A stretch of DNA of 64,000 nucleotides, taken from Beroe forskalii. Lineage: Eukaryota > Ctenophora > Nuda > Beroida > Beroidae. Made by a program: the position numbers and the translations under genes. Below, in pieces: positions 60,601 to 64,000 of this stretch. Position 1 is the stretch's first letter; each line of letters opens with the position of its first letter. The DNA lies in the NCBI GenBank assembly GCA_011033025.1, contig WFMF01000401.1, positions 62,001 to 126,000 of the forward strand. The letters run 5' to 3'. The notes under the pieces are model-generated. The model saw only the letters and a list, made by a program, of their open reading frames with translations, searched no databases and was not told the origin of the DNA.

Positions 60601-61996
60601 CTTCCTGCGCAACAAGCGCTTCATTTACTCAGGGAGAGAGTATGACAGGTGAGGGAGGAACTCATTGCCGAACTGTGTGACATTCCTTGTTTTTACGCAT
60701 GTGTGTGCAGATCGCTCGATCGATGGGGTTATTGATAAGGACGCGCAAATTTACTGTTCTCGAGTCCACTGTGATATCGAATTCTATCGAAAATACCGCA
60801 AAGTGTCGCTTGAACCTCCCCAACGATCCAGCGATCTGTGCAGACATATATGCATTAGTGCGACATTTGACAAATATGTGCCCTCTGCCAATCCAGAGGG
60901 TAGTATTCTGACTAACCCATGTTTCCAGGGTGGGCAGTGTTTTGACTAACCCGTGTTTGCAGGGTGGGCAGTGTTTTGACGCGGTTCCAGGAGCAGTTCC
61001 CTAGAGCTTCTCTTCTCAACTACACCTCAGAACCTGGCCTAGACGCCAAGGAGTCCCCCGAGCAACACTTACAGATATACATGGTAAGTGGGTTCGCATG
61101 CTGTACAGTTTTTTATATTACTCTCGGCCCGTTCGCAGAGTTTGAAATCCAGTTAACAGAGTGACCTTGTATCTTTTGCTCAGATCGTTATACAATGCTG
61201 TTACTACACACTAATTTGGTGTGGATTTTCATTATTCCACTCGGCTTCACCCCGAGGAATATTTCCAAATCAACACGTCAATATGATGAATTGATGAAGT
61301 AGCAGAATATTAGTACCCTACACTATAAAATACATAAACGTGCATATCTGATTCATTGTGTGATACAGCCCGAGGGATATATCGGGTTAAGACCCGCAGT
61401 CCTTAGGGCTAGGGCCTCACCCATATGGACCCGATCAAGCAAGTACCCCTTTTTCAATAAAAACCGATGAACACTTCAGAGGGTTATTACATAGTCCACT
61501 AACACCCCCACTCTTCAGGTGACGTGTCAGATAGAAGAAAGGGAAGAGTTCACAGGCCGAGAGGTCCCTATCAAAGTGTCAGTGTTCTGGGATACGCACG
61601 ATATTTCCAGCTTCCTCTACGACAAACGATTCAACAAGTCAGGGGGCAAGATAAAAGGTTACTTTTCTCTCACACGATTTCATAGCCCCACCTAATGTCA
61701 CTTGATATGTAAGATACTTTTACTAAGTAAAGCTGTGCTGAATCACGCGCTCTAATTCACGATCGTAGTCTAAGATAACGTAGTAGGTCAGTATGATCTT
61801 TGTGTCCTGCATTTTCAGAGATTTACTGAACGCATATTCTCAAATATGCCTCATTTTATTGACTCAGCCTCATATTTACTATTTCCTATCTGCAGATGAC
61901 GATTTTGCCAACACTTGGCTGGAAAGATCCCGGTTTTACACTGTAGAACCTCTGCCCAGTAAACTGAGGCTTGTGGAGATAGCCAGACTAGATATC
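17801..61996 (+). CDS. DOCK: DOCK guanine nucleotide exchange factor (SH3 class, DOCK3/4-like), 5' 34 exons
   Basis: Exons, each with AG/GT borders and matching phase except 12-13: 17801-17849, 18255-18385, 18517-18669, 19450-19575, 19798-19965, 20169-20332, 20984-21065, 21339-21396, 23651-23725, 29176-29263, 30759-30856, 31321-31465, 32719-32865, 33034-33172, 33303-33504, 33697-33867, 34117-34291, 34534-34634, 34959-35117, 42016-42090, 42460-42571, 42900-43054, 43335-43630, 44174-44270, 48614-48773, 48988-49148, 56960-57141, 59157-59217, 59516-59647, 60061-60225, 60473-60648, 60963-61083, 61519-61657, 61896-61996. About 1,520 residues are covered; family members have about 1,850-2,000, so the end of DHR-2 and the tail lie past 64000. 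DOCK proteins activate Rac or Rap in the cytoplasm and at the plasma membrane, usually with ELMO bound near the SH3. [17 protein letters not shown] and [15 protein letters not shown] words resemble DOCK3/4 more than DOCK1/2/5, but the subfamily call is tentative. Confidence 0.93.
19450..31465 (+). CDS. DOCK: DOCK exons 4-12: helical linker and pre-DHR-1 region
   Basis: Exons 4 and 5 encode helices including [13 protein letters not shown]. Exon 6 has [13 protein letters not shown] and ends MIR. The 82-bp exon 7 (20984-21065) is too short for a simple ORF scan but restores phase and family sequence ([20 protein letters not shown], then VFT). Exon 8 continues [13 protein letters not shown]. Exon 9 follows a fourfold repeated acceptor. 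Exon 10 comes after a 5.45-kb intron. Exon 12 ([18 protein letters not shown]) leads into DHR-1. The strong donor of exon 12 at 31465 leaves phase 2 while exon 13 needs phase 1. A weaker donor after 31452 would fit, or a small exon is missed. Confidence 0.85.
20317..20855 (+). repeat. 16-bp minisatellite of a splice donor (DOCK exon 6)
   Basis: The last bases of exon 6 (CAACATGATCAG, donor GTAACA) are followed by about 32 near-identical units of the form CAACATCATCAGGTAG. Nearly every unit keeps a consensus 5' splice site CAG|GTAG or CAG|GTAA. The unit is not a multiple of three and the first intron codon in frame is a stop. Confidence 0.95.
21066..23650. other. DOCK introns 7 and 8
   Basis: Exon 8 (21339-21396) is the only coding DNA here. 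A 16-17-bp tandem repeat of CACGTGACATGTAGAC type (about three copies) lies at about 21990-22050. The rest is AT-rich and without recognised elements. Several GATCC/GTACAATG words occur but nothing interpretable. Confidence 0.5.
23525..23676 (+). repeat. 38-bp tandem repeat of a splice acceptor (DOCK exon 9), four copies
   Basis: Units start at 23525, 23563, 23601 and 23639. Each contains CCTATCTTACAG|GTCCAATTAA, that is a pyrimidine-rich 3' splice site plus the first exon bases. Only the fourth copy runs into the rest of exon 9 without a stop. Confidence 0.95.
23911..25732. mobile_element. Non-autonomous DNA transposon with TTAA target duplication
   Basis: TTAAAGGGGTAGTACACT at the left end is answered by the reverse complement TTAAAGGGGTAGTTCACT at the right end. 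A subterminal GCGATGACGTCACGTGGGCAC block occurs in inverted orientation near both ends (about 24051 and 25560). TTAA target duplication with these termini fits a Kolobok or piggyBac derivative. No transposase is seen in the 1.8 kb. It sits in DOCK intron 9. Confidence 0.75.
25733..25953. other. Spacer between two mobile elements in DOCK intron 9
   Basis: AT-rich DNA between the TTAA transposon and the Penelope-like fragment. Nothing further recognised. Confidence 0.4.
25954..26530 (-). pseudogene. Penelope-like retroelement remnant: RT end plus GIY-YIG nuclease
   Basis: On the minus strand the translation shows a decayed RT end (AISFLDILV) interrupted by stops. An intact stretch then encodes a GIY-YIG endonuclease: [20 protein letters not shown] (the Y-I and Y-V-G pair), [10 protein letters not shown] with the catalytic-helix Arg, and HLIDDH. 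After one in-frame stop at about 26119 the frame continues [20 protein letters not shown], the typical C-terminal Trp-Ile-x-x-Leu / Pro-x-Gly-x-Asn end of Penelope-like elements. RT-GIY-YIG order is diagnostic. The copy is 5'-truncated and inactive. Confidence 0.88.
26733..28560. repeat. Dispersed CCCCACAAAATA motif cluster
   Basis: The word CCCCACAAAATA occurs at least seven times on the plus strand between about 26735 and 28010, spaced from 17 to about 700 bp. Three inverted or near-inverted copies (ATTTTGTGGGG, ATTTTGTGGGTC) follow at about 28166-28530. The rest of the stretch is AT-rich and has no coding evidence. It lies in DOCK intron 9. Confidence 0.6.
28561..29175. other. End of DOCK intron 9
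   Basis: No recognised exon or element before the CTCTCTACAG acceptor of exon 10. Open frames here have no family signature. Confidence 0.5.
29264..30758. other. DOCK intron 10
   Basis: No coding exon seen. A GC-rich block at about 30600-30665 with GGGGCTGCGCCCCC-like hairpin words stands out from the AT-rich surroundings. Confidence 0.5.
30848..31135 (+). repeat. 36-39-bp tandem repeat of a splice donor (DOCK exon 11), eight copies
   Basis: CCCAAG|GTAAT at the end of exon 11 recurs eight times as CTTCCCAAGGTAATAATGTCTGG-type units, each with an intact 5' splice site. The first units stay in the DOCK reading frame without a stop, so use of donors 2-4 would add 13, 25 or 37 residues containing CASQGNNVW. 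Confidence 0.95.
31608..31689 (+). tRNA. tRNA-Leu (anticodon CAG), copy 1
   Basis: An 82-nt cloverleaf: acceptor GGTGGGA pairs with TCCCACC, D arm GCC/GGC, anticodon stem CTACG/CGTAG with loop TTCAGGT (CAG), long class II variable arm, and T arm GCGGG-TTCGAAT-CCCGC. No intron. It is followed by TTCGTTTT, a Pol III terminator. A and B box sequences are intact. It lies in DOCK intron 12, same strand. Confidence 0.96.
31886..31967 (+). tRNA. tRNA-Leu (anticodon CAG), copy 2
   Basis: Identical to the copy 278 bp upstream across all 82 nt, including the following TTCGTTTTGCTC terminator region, so a recent local duplication. The leader sequences differ beyond a few bases. Confidence 0.96.
31968..32718. 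other. End of DOCK intron 12
   Basis: Holds no recognised element. A short exon that would repair the exon 12-13 phase could be hidden between 31466 and 32718, but I could not identify one. Confidence 0.4.
32719..33504 (+). CDS. DOCK: DOCK exons 13-15: DHR-1 (C2) lipid-binding domain
   Basis: Exon 13 opens with [15 protein letters not shown], matching the RNDxYxTL start of DOCK DHR-1. Exon 14 has [19 protein letters not shown] and HLLFTFR, and exon 15 [19 protein letters not shown] and HKLIVYK. In the family this C2-like domain binds phosphoinositides and targets DOCK to the membrane. All three introns are under 170 bp. Confidence 0.92.
33697..49148 (+). CDS. DOCK: DOCK exons 16-26: armadillo-like central scaffold
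   Basis: Recognisable family blocks in order are [106 protein letters not shown] and [12 protein letters not shown]. These form the ARM-like repeats between DHR-1 and DHR-2. Intron 19 (35118-42015) is 6.9 kb and full of repeats. Intron 24 (44271-48613) contains the acid lipase gene on the other strand. Confidence 0.92.
33847..33946 (+). repeat. 50-bp tandem duplication of a splice donor (DOCK exon 16)
   Basis: GGCAGTGTCCATAGAATACCG|GTTTGT at the exon end (from 33847) is repeated as GGCAGTTTCCATAGAATGCTG|GTGTTT from 33897, exactly 50 bp later, followed by matching TTATCCTGTG words. Confidence 0.85.
35359..35636. repeat. Near-perfect long hairpin, 116-bp arms
   Basis: The arm 35359-35474 is the inverse complement of 35521-35636 with only one or a few mismatches; the loop is 46 bp. 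The arms begin TTTTTTCCCAAAACC and end GGTTTTGGGAAAAAA. It is likely a MITE. As part of DOCK intron 19 it would fold into a long double-stranded RNA. Confidence 0.93.
35637..36273. other. DOCK intron 19, left part, with TGACGTCA motifs
   Basis: No coding evidence. TGACGTCA octamers occur at about 35717, 36083 and 36093. Confidence 0.5.
36274..38245. repeat. Tandem duplication of a roughly 1-kb repeat block
   Basis: The block starting AAAACCGCAAGCGG at 36274 restarts at 37213. Both copies carry, in the same order, CCCCCTCACAGAGTCACAGG, TAAGAGGTTATTATGATCTAA, CTACAAAACGTCCACGTGAA, GTCACTATCGTATAGCACAA, TTGAGGGGCCACCACACC and GATGACGTCAT. Copy 2 has an extra ~140 bp around 37380-37520 made by duplicating the ACGTCCACGTGAACTCACGTG segment. 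Related fragments recur at 38755 and 38898. No protein is recognisable. Confidence 0.85.
38259..38400. repeat. Inverted repeat with 54-bp arms
   Basis: CCACCAAAACCGTTGGACGG opens the left arm and CCGTCCAACGGTTTGGTGTGG closes the right arm. Both contain the TAGTAACCCCCCGC / GCGGGGGGTTACTA block and the CCAAACC/GGTTTGG pair. The loop is about 33 bp. It marks the right end of the 36.3-38.4 kb repeat block and may be a terminal hairpin. Confidence 0.9.
38433..38695. repeat. 15-bp minisatellite TTATTCGGACCCCCG
   Basis: About 17 units of 14-16 bp. Open frames encode Arg-Thr-Pro-Val-Ile repeats but have no other coding support. Confidence 0.93.
38701..39880. other. DOCK intron 19, middle part
   Basis: Contains two diverged fragments of the ACAAAACGTCC-type repeat (38755 and 38898) and three TGACGTCA octamers (about 39282, 39648, 39668). 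No coding evidence. Confidence 0.5.
39885..40170. repeat. GC palindromes, AT microsatellites and poly-T
   Basis: CGCCCTGGCCAGGGCG near 39892 and CCGTCCTTGCCAGGACGG near 40150 are short perfect or near-perfect palindromes, each followed by a TATATATATA-rich run. A run of about 24 T lies at about 40109-40132. These look like two related repeat ends. Confidence 0.75.
40491..40690. repeat. GC-rich tandem repeat, about 65-70-bp unit, three copies
   Basis: CAATGCTCGCCCT, GACCCTTCGGGTCTC and CTTCGGCCCTCGCACTGTTAGGT recur in the same order three times; the last is partial. This is a sharp GC island inside an AT-rich intron and not an exon by its reading frame. Confidence 0.85.
40691..42015. other. 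DOCK intron 19, right part
   Basis: No exon or element recognised before the AACCCACCCAG acceptor of exon 20. Confidence 0.5.
43601..43940 (+). repeat. Degenerate repeats beginning at the donor of DOCK exon 23
   Basis: AGCATGCTCCAGTCCTA|GTGAGT at the exon end (43614) recurs in diverged form at 43685 (AGCATGCTTCAGTCGTAGGGAG) and partly at 43758, a period near 72 bp. A 53-bp duplication with GCCCAAAGTATGCC and CATGTGCTCCAAGTATGCCC words follows at about 43846-43940. Confidence 0.75.
44560..47948 (-). CDS. Lysosomal acid lipase / gastric lipase-like, nested in DOCK intron 24
   Basis: Six coding exons on the minus strand: 47948-47594, 46681-46429, 46169-46014 (or -46001), 45781 (or 45774)-45636, 45454-45320, 44768-44560. 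The product has a signal peptide ([18 protein letters not shown]), the [12 protein letters not shown] and [13 protein letters not shown] blocks, [18 protein letters not shown], the nucleophile elbow [24 protein letters not shown], the acid LADSQDV and the histidine NHLDFVW. It is therefore a secreted or lysosomal alpha/beta-hydrolase with an intact Ser-Asp-His triad, cleaving triglycerides or cholesteryl esters by family. Phases agree across all joins, but the join of exon 5 to 6 has no GT donor, and exon 3 to 4 needs either a non-GT donor or a downstream AAG acceptor. Confidence 0.88.
45255..45360 (-). repeat. 44-bp tandem repeat at the end of lipase exon 5
   Basis: On the minus strand CACTATGGCACCCCCAAGCC begins the last part of exon 5, recurs 44 bp later, and a third partial copy follows. 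The duplicated block includes the expected exon-intron junction. Confidence 0.85.
46306..46453 (-). repeat. About 30-bp tandem repeat of a splice donor (lipase exon 2), five copies
   Basis: Exon 2 ends GGGTTCATAGAGTTCCCAAG|GTAGG on the minus strand. The same unit, donor included, is repeated about four more times downstream in the intron. The unit has a stop (TAG) in frame right at the donor. Confidence 0.93.
46801..46852. repeat. 17-bp tandem repeat in lipase intron 1
   Basis: TAGTGAATAACTAATA occurs three times head to tail. Confidence 0.85.
49149..50107. other. DOCK intron 26, left part
   Basis: AT-rich and without recognised features; precedes the 3' end of the minus-strand receptor gene. 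Confidence 0.45.
50108..51283 (-). CDS. Seven-transmembrane receptor (class A-like orphan GPCR), main exon
   Basis: The minus-strand frame has about seven hydrophobic spans: [110 protein letters not shown] and [21 protein letters not shown] charged third loop ([12 protein letters not shown]) and a basic tail (RRKKRKL) fit a G-protein-coupled receptor. The DRY motif is replaced by VVRAVF and NPxxY by SPLVY. No ATG starts the frame before TM1; it stays open to an acceptor-like CATTAG at about 51284, so a small upstream exon with the start is likely. It is nested antisense in DOCK intron 26. The family is not identified beyond this. Confidence 0.75.
   Translation of the reverse strand, partial: DIWKCRQKRKNSIPPHTRPKNQAAHIPSPDQGTVTSSSAQQGFDNLVVSPYKFDLVVSSWIAIPSYLLLLLLSALMFYVVLRYFRAILEIYLSVLLYLSSQLVLLVSISAFWIVEELDPEETLARCRVKLVCQTFALLLPGYSVVLITVVRAVFLSFPLCFSTYLKIWYQLIGFAGAAAICALIASSPLMGLGEIRLNEIMDPMAMTKFSYCSFGDKSNASTKAFNGLLLGVGFILPTVTVIALYVFIYNIVIRARASHRNLTNSSCGGATTGSSVGEEKSVDKAQKRTASSKGVQEKEAVTIPWSILAILGMCLVTTLPWAGIIVYTEELTLALLKRGDIAQVFDVFYALLQLLIGCSPLVYMLTTQSFMKIITQMVENLFTVRRKKRKL
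51284..53560. other. DOCK intron 26, middle part
   Basis: No coding evidence. A small hairpin GAAGGTGCCAT...ATGGCACCTTC lies at about 52319-52349. A TATATTTAA box at about 53504, some 57 bp before the ATG of the next gene, may be its promoter. Confidence 0.45.
53561..54118 (+). CDS. Secreted DOPA 4,5-dioxygenase-like protein, single exon
   Basis: 185 residues starting at the first ATG. The signal peptide is [18 protein letters not shown]. The mature part has the DOPA 4,5-dioxygenase fold signatures: [11 protein letters not shown], a basic/acidic ALALRDAF helix, [37 protein letters not shown] and [11 protein letters not shown]. His residues in YHIH, MHPNTG and NDHT are candidate Fe ligands. 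In fungi, plants and bacteria related enzymes open the catechol ring of L-DOPA; the animal substrate is unknown. Third codon positions are almost all G or C, and Cys residues near the C-terminus ([11 protein letters not shown]) suit an extracellular protein. It is intronless and nested in DOCK intron 26 on the same strand. Confidence 0.8.
   Translation: MSLFPATLLLLLLPAVVLSHYTMYDWNAMPDDLKFSPANVSACEHAPIISYHIHILYWYNNPEHTRSALALRDAFINHFELNGNNCTITTGEPAPGHDMCIFFVDYTPGGPFTTAQFAFFIPPHRFRETSAWMLQHRGIHDLFMHPNTGCEINDHTKWFMWSGDVWPLDVSIFECNYPGCVPTCC
54119..56959. other. DOCK intron 26, right part
   Basis: Holds one copy of the GTGTGCACAT hairpin family (54521-54685). Nothing else recognised. Confidence 0.45.
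54521..54685. repeat. GTGTGCACAT hairpin element, copy 1
   Basis: TATGTGTGCACATCGATCGAAAGAT at the left is answered by TCTTTCGACCGATCCATGTGCACACATG at the right. It is a short MITE-like element of about 165 bp with imperfect terminal inverted repeats. Related copies lie at 57497-57645 and 60689-60860. Confidence 0.8.
56960..61996 (+). CDS. DOCK: DOCK exons 27-34: DHR-2 exchange domain, first part
   Basis: Exon 29 encodes [18 protein letters not shown] and [13 protein letters not shown], exon 31 [11 protein letters not shown] and [17 protein letters not shown], and exon 34 [13 protein letters not shown]. These are lobes A and B of DHR-2, the Rho-family exchange domain. The lobe C helix with the valine nucleotide sensor is not reached. 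The splice donor after 61996 is canonical, so the gene continues and the minus-strand peroxidase gene lies in the next intron or between exons. Confidence 0.9.
57497..57645. repeat. GTGTGCACAT hairpin element, copy 2
   Basis: Starts CCATATGTGTGCACATG and ends TTTCGATCGATCCATGTGCACATAT. Its interior AATTTCAGCAAAAATTCAATT matches copy 1 in inverse orientation. Lies in DOCK intron 27. Confidence 0.8.
58063..58169. repeat. Short inverted repeat, about 31-bp arms
   Basis: GGGGTCCTTTCCGAAACAGAC at the left is answered by GTTTCGGAAAGGAACCCC at the right, with ACTTAAGTCAAA / TTTGACTTAAGT inside. Probably a MITE. Confidence 0.88.
60689..60860. repeat. GTGTGCACAT hairpin element, diverged copy 3
   Basis: ACGCATGTGTGTGCAGATCGCTCGATCGAT begins and AACGATCCAGCGATCTGTGCAGACATAT ends the element. 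More diverged than the other two. It occupies most of DOCK intron 31. Confidence 0.65.
60890..60985 (+). repeat. 34-bp tandem repeat of a splice acceptor (DOCK exon 32)
   Basis: Two clear copies of GTTTCCAGGGTGGGCAGTGT and a degenerate third (CCAATCCAGAGGGTAGTATT) precede the functional GTTTGCAG|GGTGGGCAG border at 60963. Each carries a 3' splice site plus the first exon bases. Confidence 0.92.
61084..61895. other. DOCK introns 32 and 33
   Basis: Exon 33 (61519-61657) is the only coding DNA. No other feature recognised. Confidence 0.5.
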
Positions 61997-62160
61997 GTGA
62001 GTAAAATCTTGACAAACTGATGACACATCATTAGAGTAGAACCTTTAAGCAGGTAAAGTTATAAAATTTAATTGATCAGAATGAGAAATCATCGTCCGAT
62101 TTCACTATCTCGTATATTGGACAAAAATCCTGATTTCTGTCAAGACAGTGTCATTTCCGG

Positions 62161-64000
62161 TCACTCCTCCTGGCTCTCTCGCCACTTCTCCAAGTTAATC
62201 TCCGGCAATTTGCCACACTCCACGAACTCTGACAGCTCTTCCCTGATGAAGGCTCTCCTTGGCACCTTGCCAATGGTCTTTGAGTTGTCGCACGTCACCC
62301 GGGACAGGGAGGATTTGAATATTTCCCGGAGTTGCTCGGGACTGAAGACCCCCTCGTGGGTGTAGAAGAACCTGTCTCCATCCCGGAGGTTCTTGAACTG
62401 CTCCCCAATGATGCACGAGAAGGTGGGTCCCAGCAGCCCGTCGTTCACCGGTTCCTCCAGAATCCCTCCCACAAAGAGGTCGAGTTGCTCCGCCTTCCCT
62501 TTGAAGATAACTCCAATCCGCTCCTTGACCTCCCGCTCATTCCTCAGCCGTGCCCTAACCATGTACTTCTCCTGGCAGTAGTTCTTGAACCTGTCGTAGG
62601 TGGGGATGCCATGGTCCCTGCCCCGCTGCACATTGATGCTCAGCAAGTCCAGGCCCACCTCCTCCAAGTGTTGGGAGAAGAGGTGCTTGCTCACTGACTC
62701 TGTGAAGTGTTGGTCCACGTCCATACTGGGGCTGTGCACCAGACCGCGCAGCATGTTGTCATACCCCAGCGCACACAGCATGTTCGCTCTGAAGAAGGAA
62801 CCGTGGAGGACTTCGGGTTCCAGGGCATTCCACTGTCGGTCGAACAGGGGATGTTGGAGGGGATCTGGGAGTGACCGAACCGGAAGGCTGCTGCCGCAAA
62901 CGAGTTGAATATCCCGACTTTGAGCAGGGGGTTGTACCGTGACTCGAAGCCGATGTAGTGTTTGTAGCCCGCAGGACCCAGGAGTATGGGGAGGTAGAGC
63001 CGGTAGGTGATGTGCTGCATCATCCCTATCACGATCTTCCTGGTCTCCTCGAAGACCTTCTCGCTGCCCCAGTGCGGGTTTATCTCGCCTAAGCGGGCTG
63101 CTATTCGGTTGTGCTCCCGCACCCAGAGGGTGTGCATCAGGGTGAGCATGGGCTGCTCGTTTACCCGCGCGTCCCCTGCAATGTACTTCTCCGGGCAGAA
63201 CTCCAGGTCGCATGCGCAGAAGATGTCCTTGCTGGCACGAGGACACTCCGGTAGCAGGGGGCCCTCGTCCAACTCAGGGCACGGGCTGCTGGTCCGCATC
63301 GTGCCGTTCTCTCCCTTGAGCAGCAGCCCAAGGAAGCTGTTGCTGCCGTACACGGTGGAGGCGTCCAGGAACGCTGTCACCTCGTTCAGTTGGTTGGTGT
63401 ACGGGTACGCGCCCTTGACGTCAAACTTTATCCCCGCAGAGCGAGTGAAGGGGAGACACTTCCTCCTGCCAGTGCTGACATTGGTAAGAGGGTCTGTTTC
63501 CTCGAGCTGTATGGGGAAGCAGGGGTGTCGGTTGTTGCACTCCGTGTTGCAGTCCACGTCCCCGCCCGCTGACGTGCTCTCCGGGTGGGTCGGCACCAGC
63601 ACCAGGTCATGGTCCAGGAACTGGCCCCACTGGAAGTGCATGAGCGTCAGCCTCGTGTCCTGGACCATCTCCCCCTCCAGGAAGAGTTTGGTAACGAGTC
63701 TGGGGGACGGCACCTCGTCCTCCACCTCCGCCCCCCGCACGTTCTGCGCCCAGCCCCTGGGCTGGGACCGGTTTGTGTCCTCGTACTCAGCATCCAGGAG
63801 TCGGAGGACGGTGGTGGTGGTGGAGCCGAGCAGGGGGTCAACCTCGCAGTTGTTACACGTTCCGTTTATGTGCCGGTAGACCGGCCCCGCGCCCTCACAC
63901 TGCTCGCTACAGTTCAGGTGGTTGATGGTGATGATCTTAGCCTCCATGAGGTTAGACTCTATGTAGCCGCGTGTTCCCTGACTGTCCACTCCACACTTCT
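62161..64000 (-). CDS. Animal haem peroxidase (peroxidasin/peroxinectin type), 5' end outside window, one frameshift
   Basis: About 610 codons in one uninterrupted exon open to the window edge. It has the N-terminal RSQPRGWAQN and PSPRLVTKLF blocks, distal His in HFQWGQFLDHD, the calcium-loop region NEVTAFLDASTVYGS, catalytic Arg in LWVREHNRIA, and proximal His in AAAFRFGHS. It ends with the FVGGILEEPVNDGLLGPTF and RFFYTHEG blocks typical of the superfamily. Just after the proximal His, near 62845-62870, the frame shifts by one base inside C-rich runs (GATCCCC, ATCCCC); upstream and downstream frames are otherwise intact to the stop at 62161. That is either a real null mutation or a homopolymer error. 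It lies antisense beyond DOCK exon 34, probably inside the next DOCK intron. By family it would be a secreted or extracellular-matrix peroxidase. Confidence 0.9.

Noticed and set aside
62332..63879. Plus-strand frames up to 290 codons opposite the peroxidase
   Set aside because: Shadows of the minus-strand peroxidase, which carries all family motifs.

Overview
This is animal nuclear DNA. It has GT-AG spliced genes with GC-rich exons in AT-rich introns, two tRNA genes, LINE and Penelope-like retroelements, and many satellites and inverted repeats. Recognisable genes are ORC3, an SH3-bearing DOCK Rac/Rap exchange factor, an acid lipase, a seven-transmembrane receptor, a DOPA 4,5-dioxygenase-like secreted protein and an animal haem peroxidase. 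I cannot name the species. The repeat load and the habit of nesting genes inside introns suggest a non-vertebrate, probably marine animal. Ctenophores are known for nested intronic genes and would fit, but that is a weak inference.

Layout. 1-3.8 kb is AT-rich with no gene; it holds a TIR-flanked element (872-2382) and dispersed repeats. 3.8-10.9 kb holds a LINE in two oppositely oriented pieces that do not overlap in protein content: the RT C-terminal half on the minus strand (3800-5152), and ORF1 plus ORF2 up to the start of RT on the plus strand (6164-10765). ORF1 is unusual: PHD finger, 28-residue repeats, AlkB-type dioxygenase and SGNH esterase in one protein. 11.0-12.9 kb is a ~170-bp satellite. 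13.38-14.20 kb is a large palindrome built of TCCAATGGA-type repeats. ORC3 is a single uninterrupted exon (15252-17156).

From 17801 to 61996 (and beyond the window) runs one DOCK gene on the plus strand. I place 34 exons (~1,520 codons): SH3, helical linker, DHR-1/C2, armadillo-like scaffold and the first part of DHR-2. Its introns contain two tRNA-Leu(CAG) genes, a decayed Penelope-like element, a TTAA-flanked non-autonomous DNA transposon, several hairpins, and four protein genes: acid lipase (minus, 44560-47948), 7TM receptor (minus, 50108-51283), DOPA-dioxygenase-like protein (plus, 53561-54118) and haem peroxidase (minus, 62161 to the window edge).

The most striking pattern is that short tandem repeats repeatedly arise exactly across exon-intron junctions. 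Donors of DOCK exons 6, 11, 16 and 23, acceptors of DOCK exons 9 and 32, and donors of lipase exons 2 and 5 are each present in 2 to ~32 tandem copies that carry a few exon bases together with the splice signal. This could reflect a mutational tendency or an engine for alternative splicing. The PHD-AlkB-SGNH retrotransposon protein is the other leading candidate for something little described.
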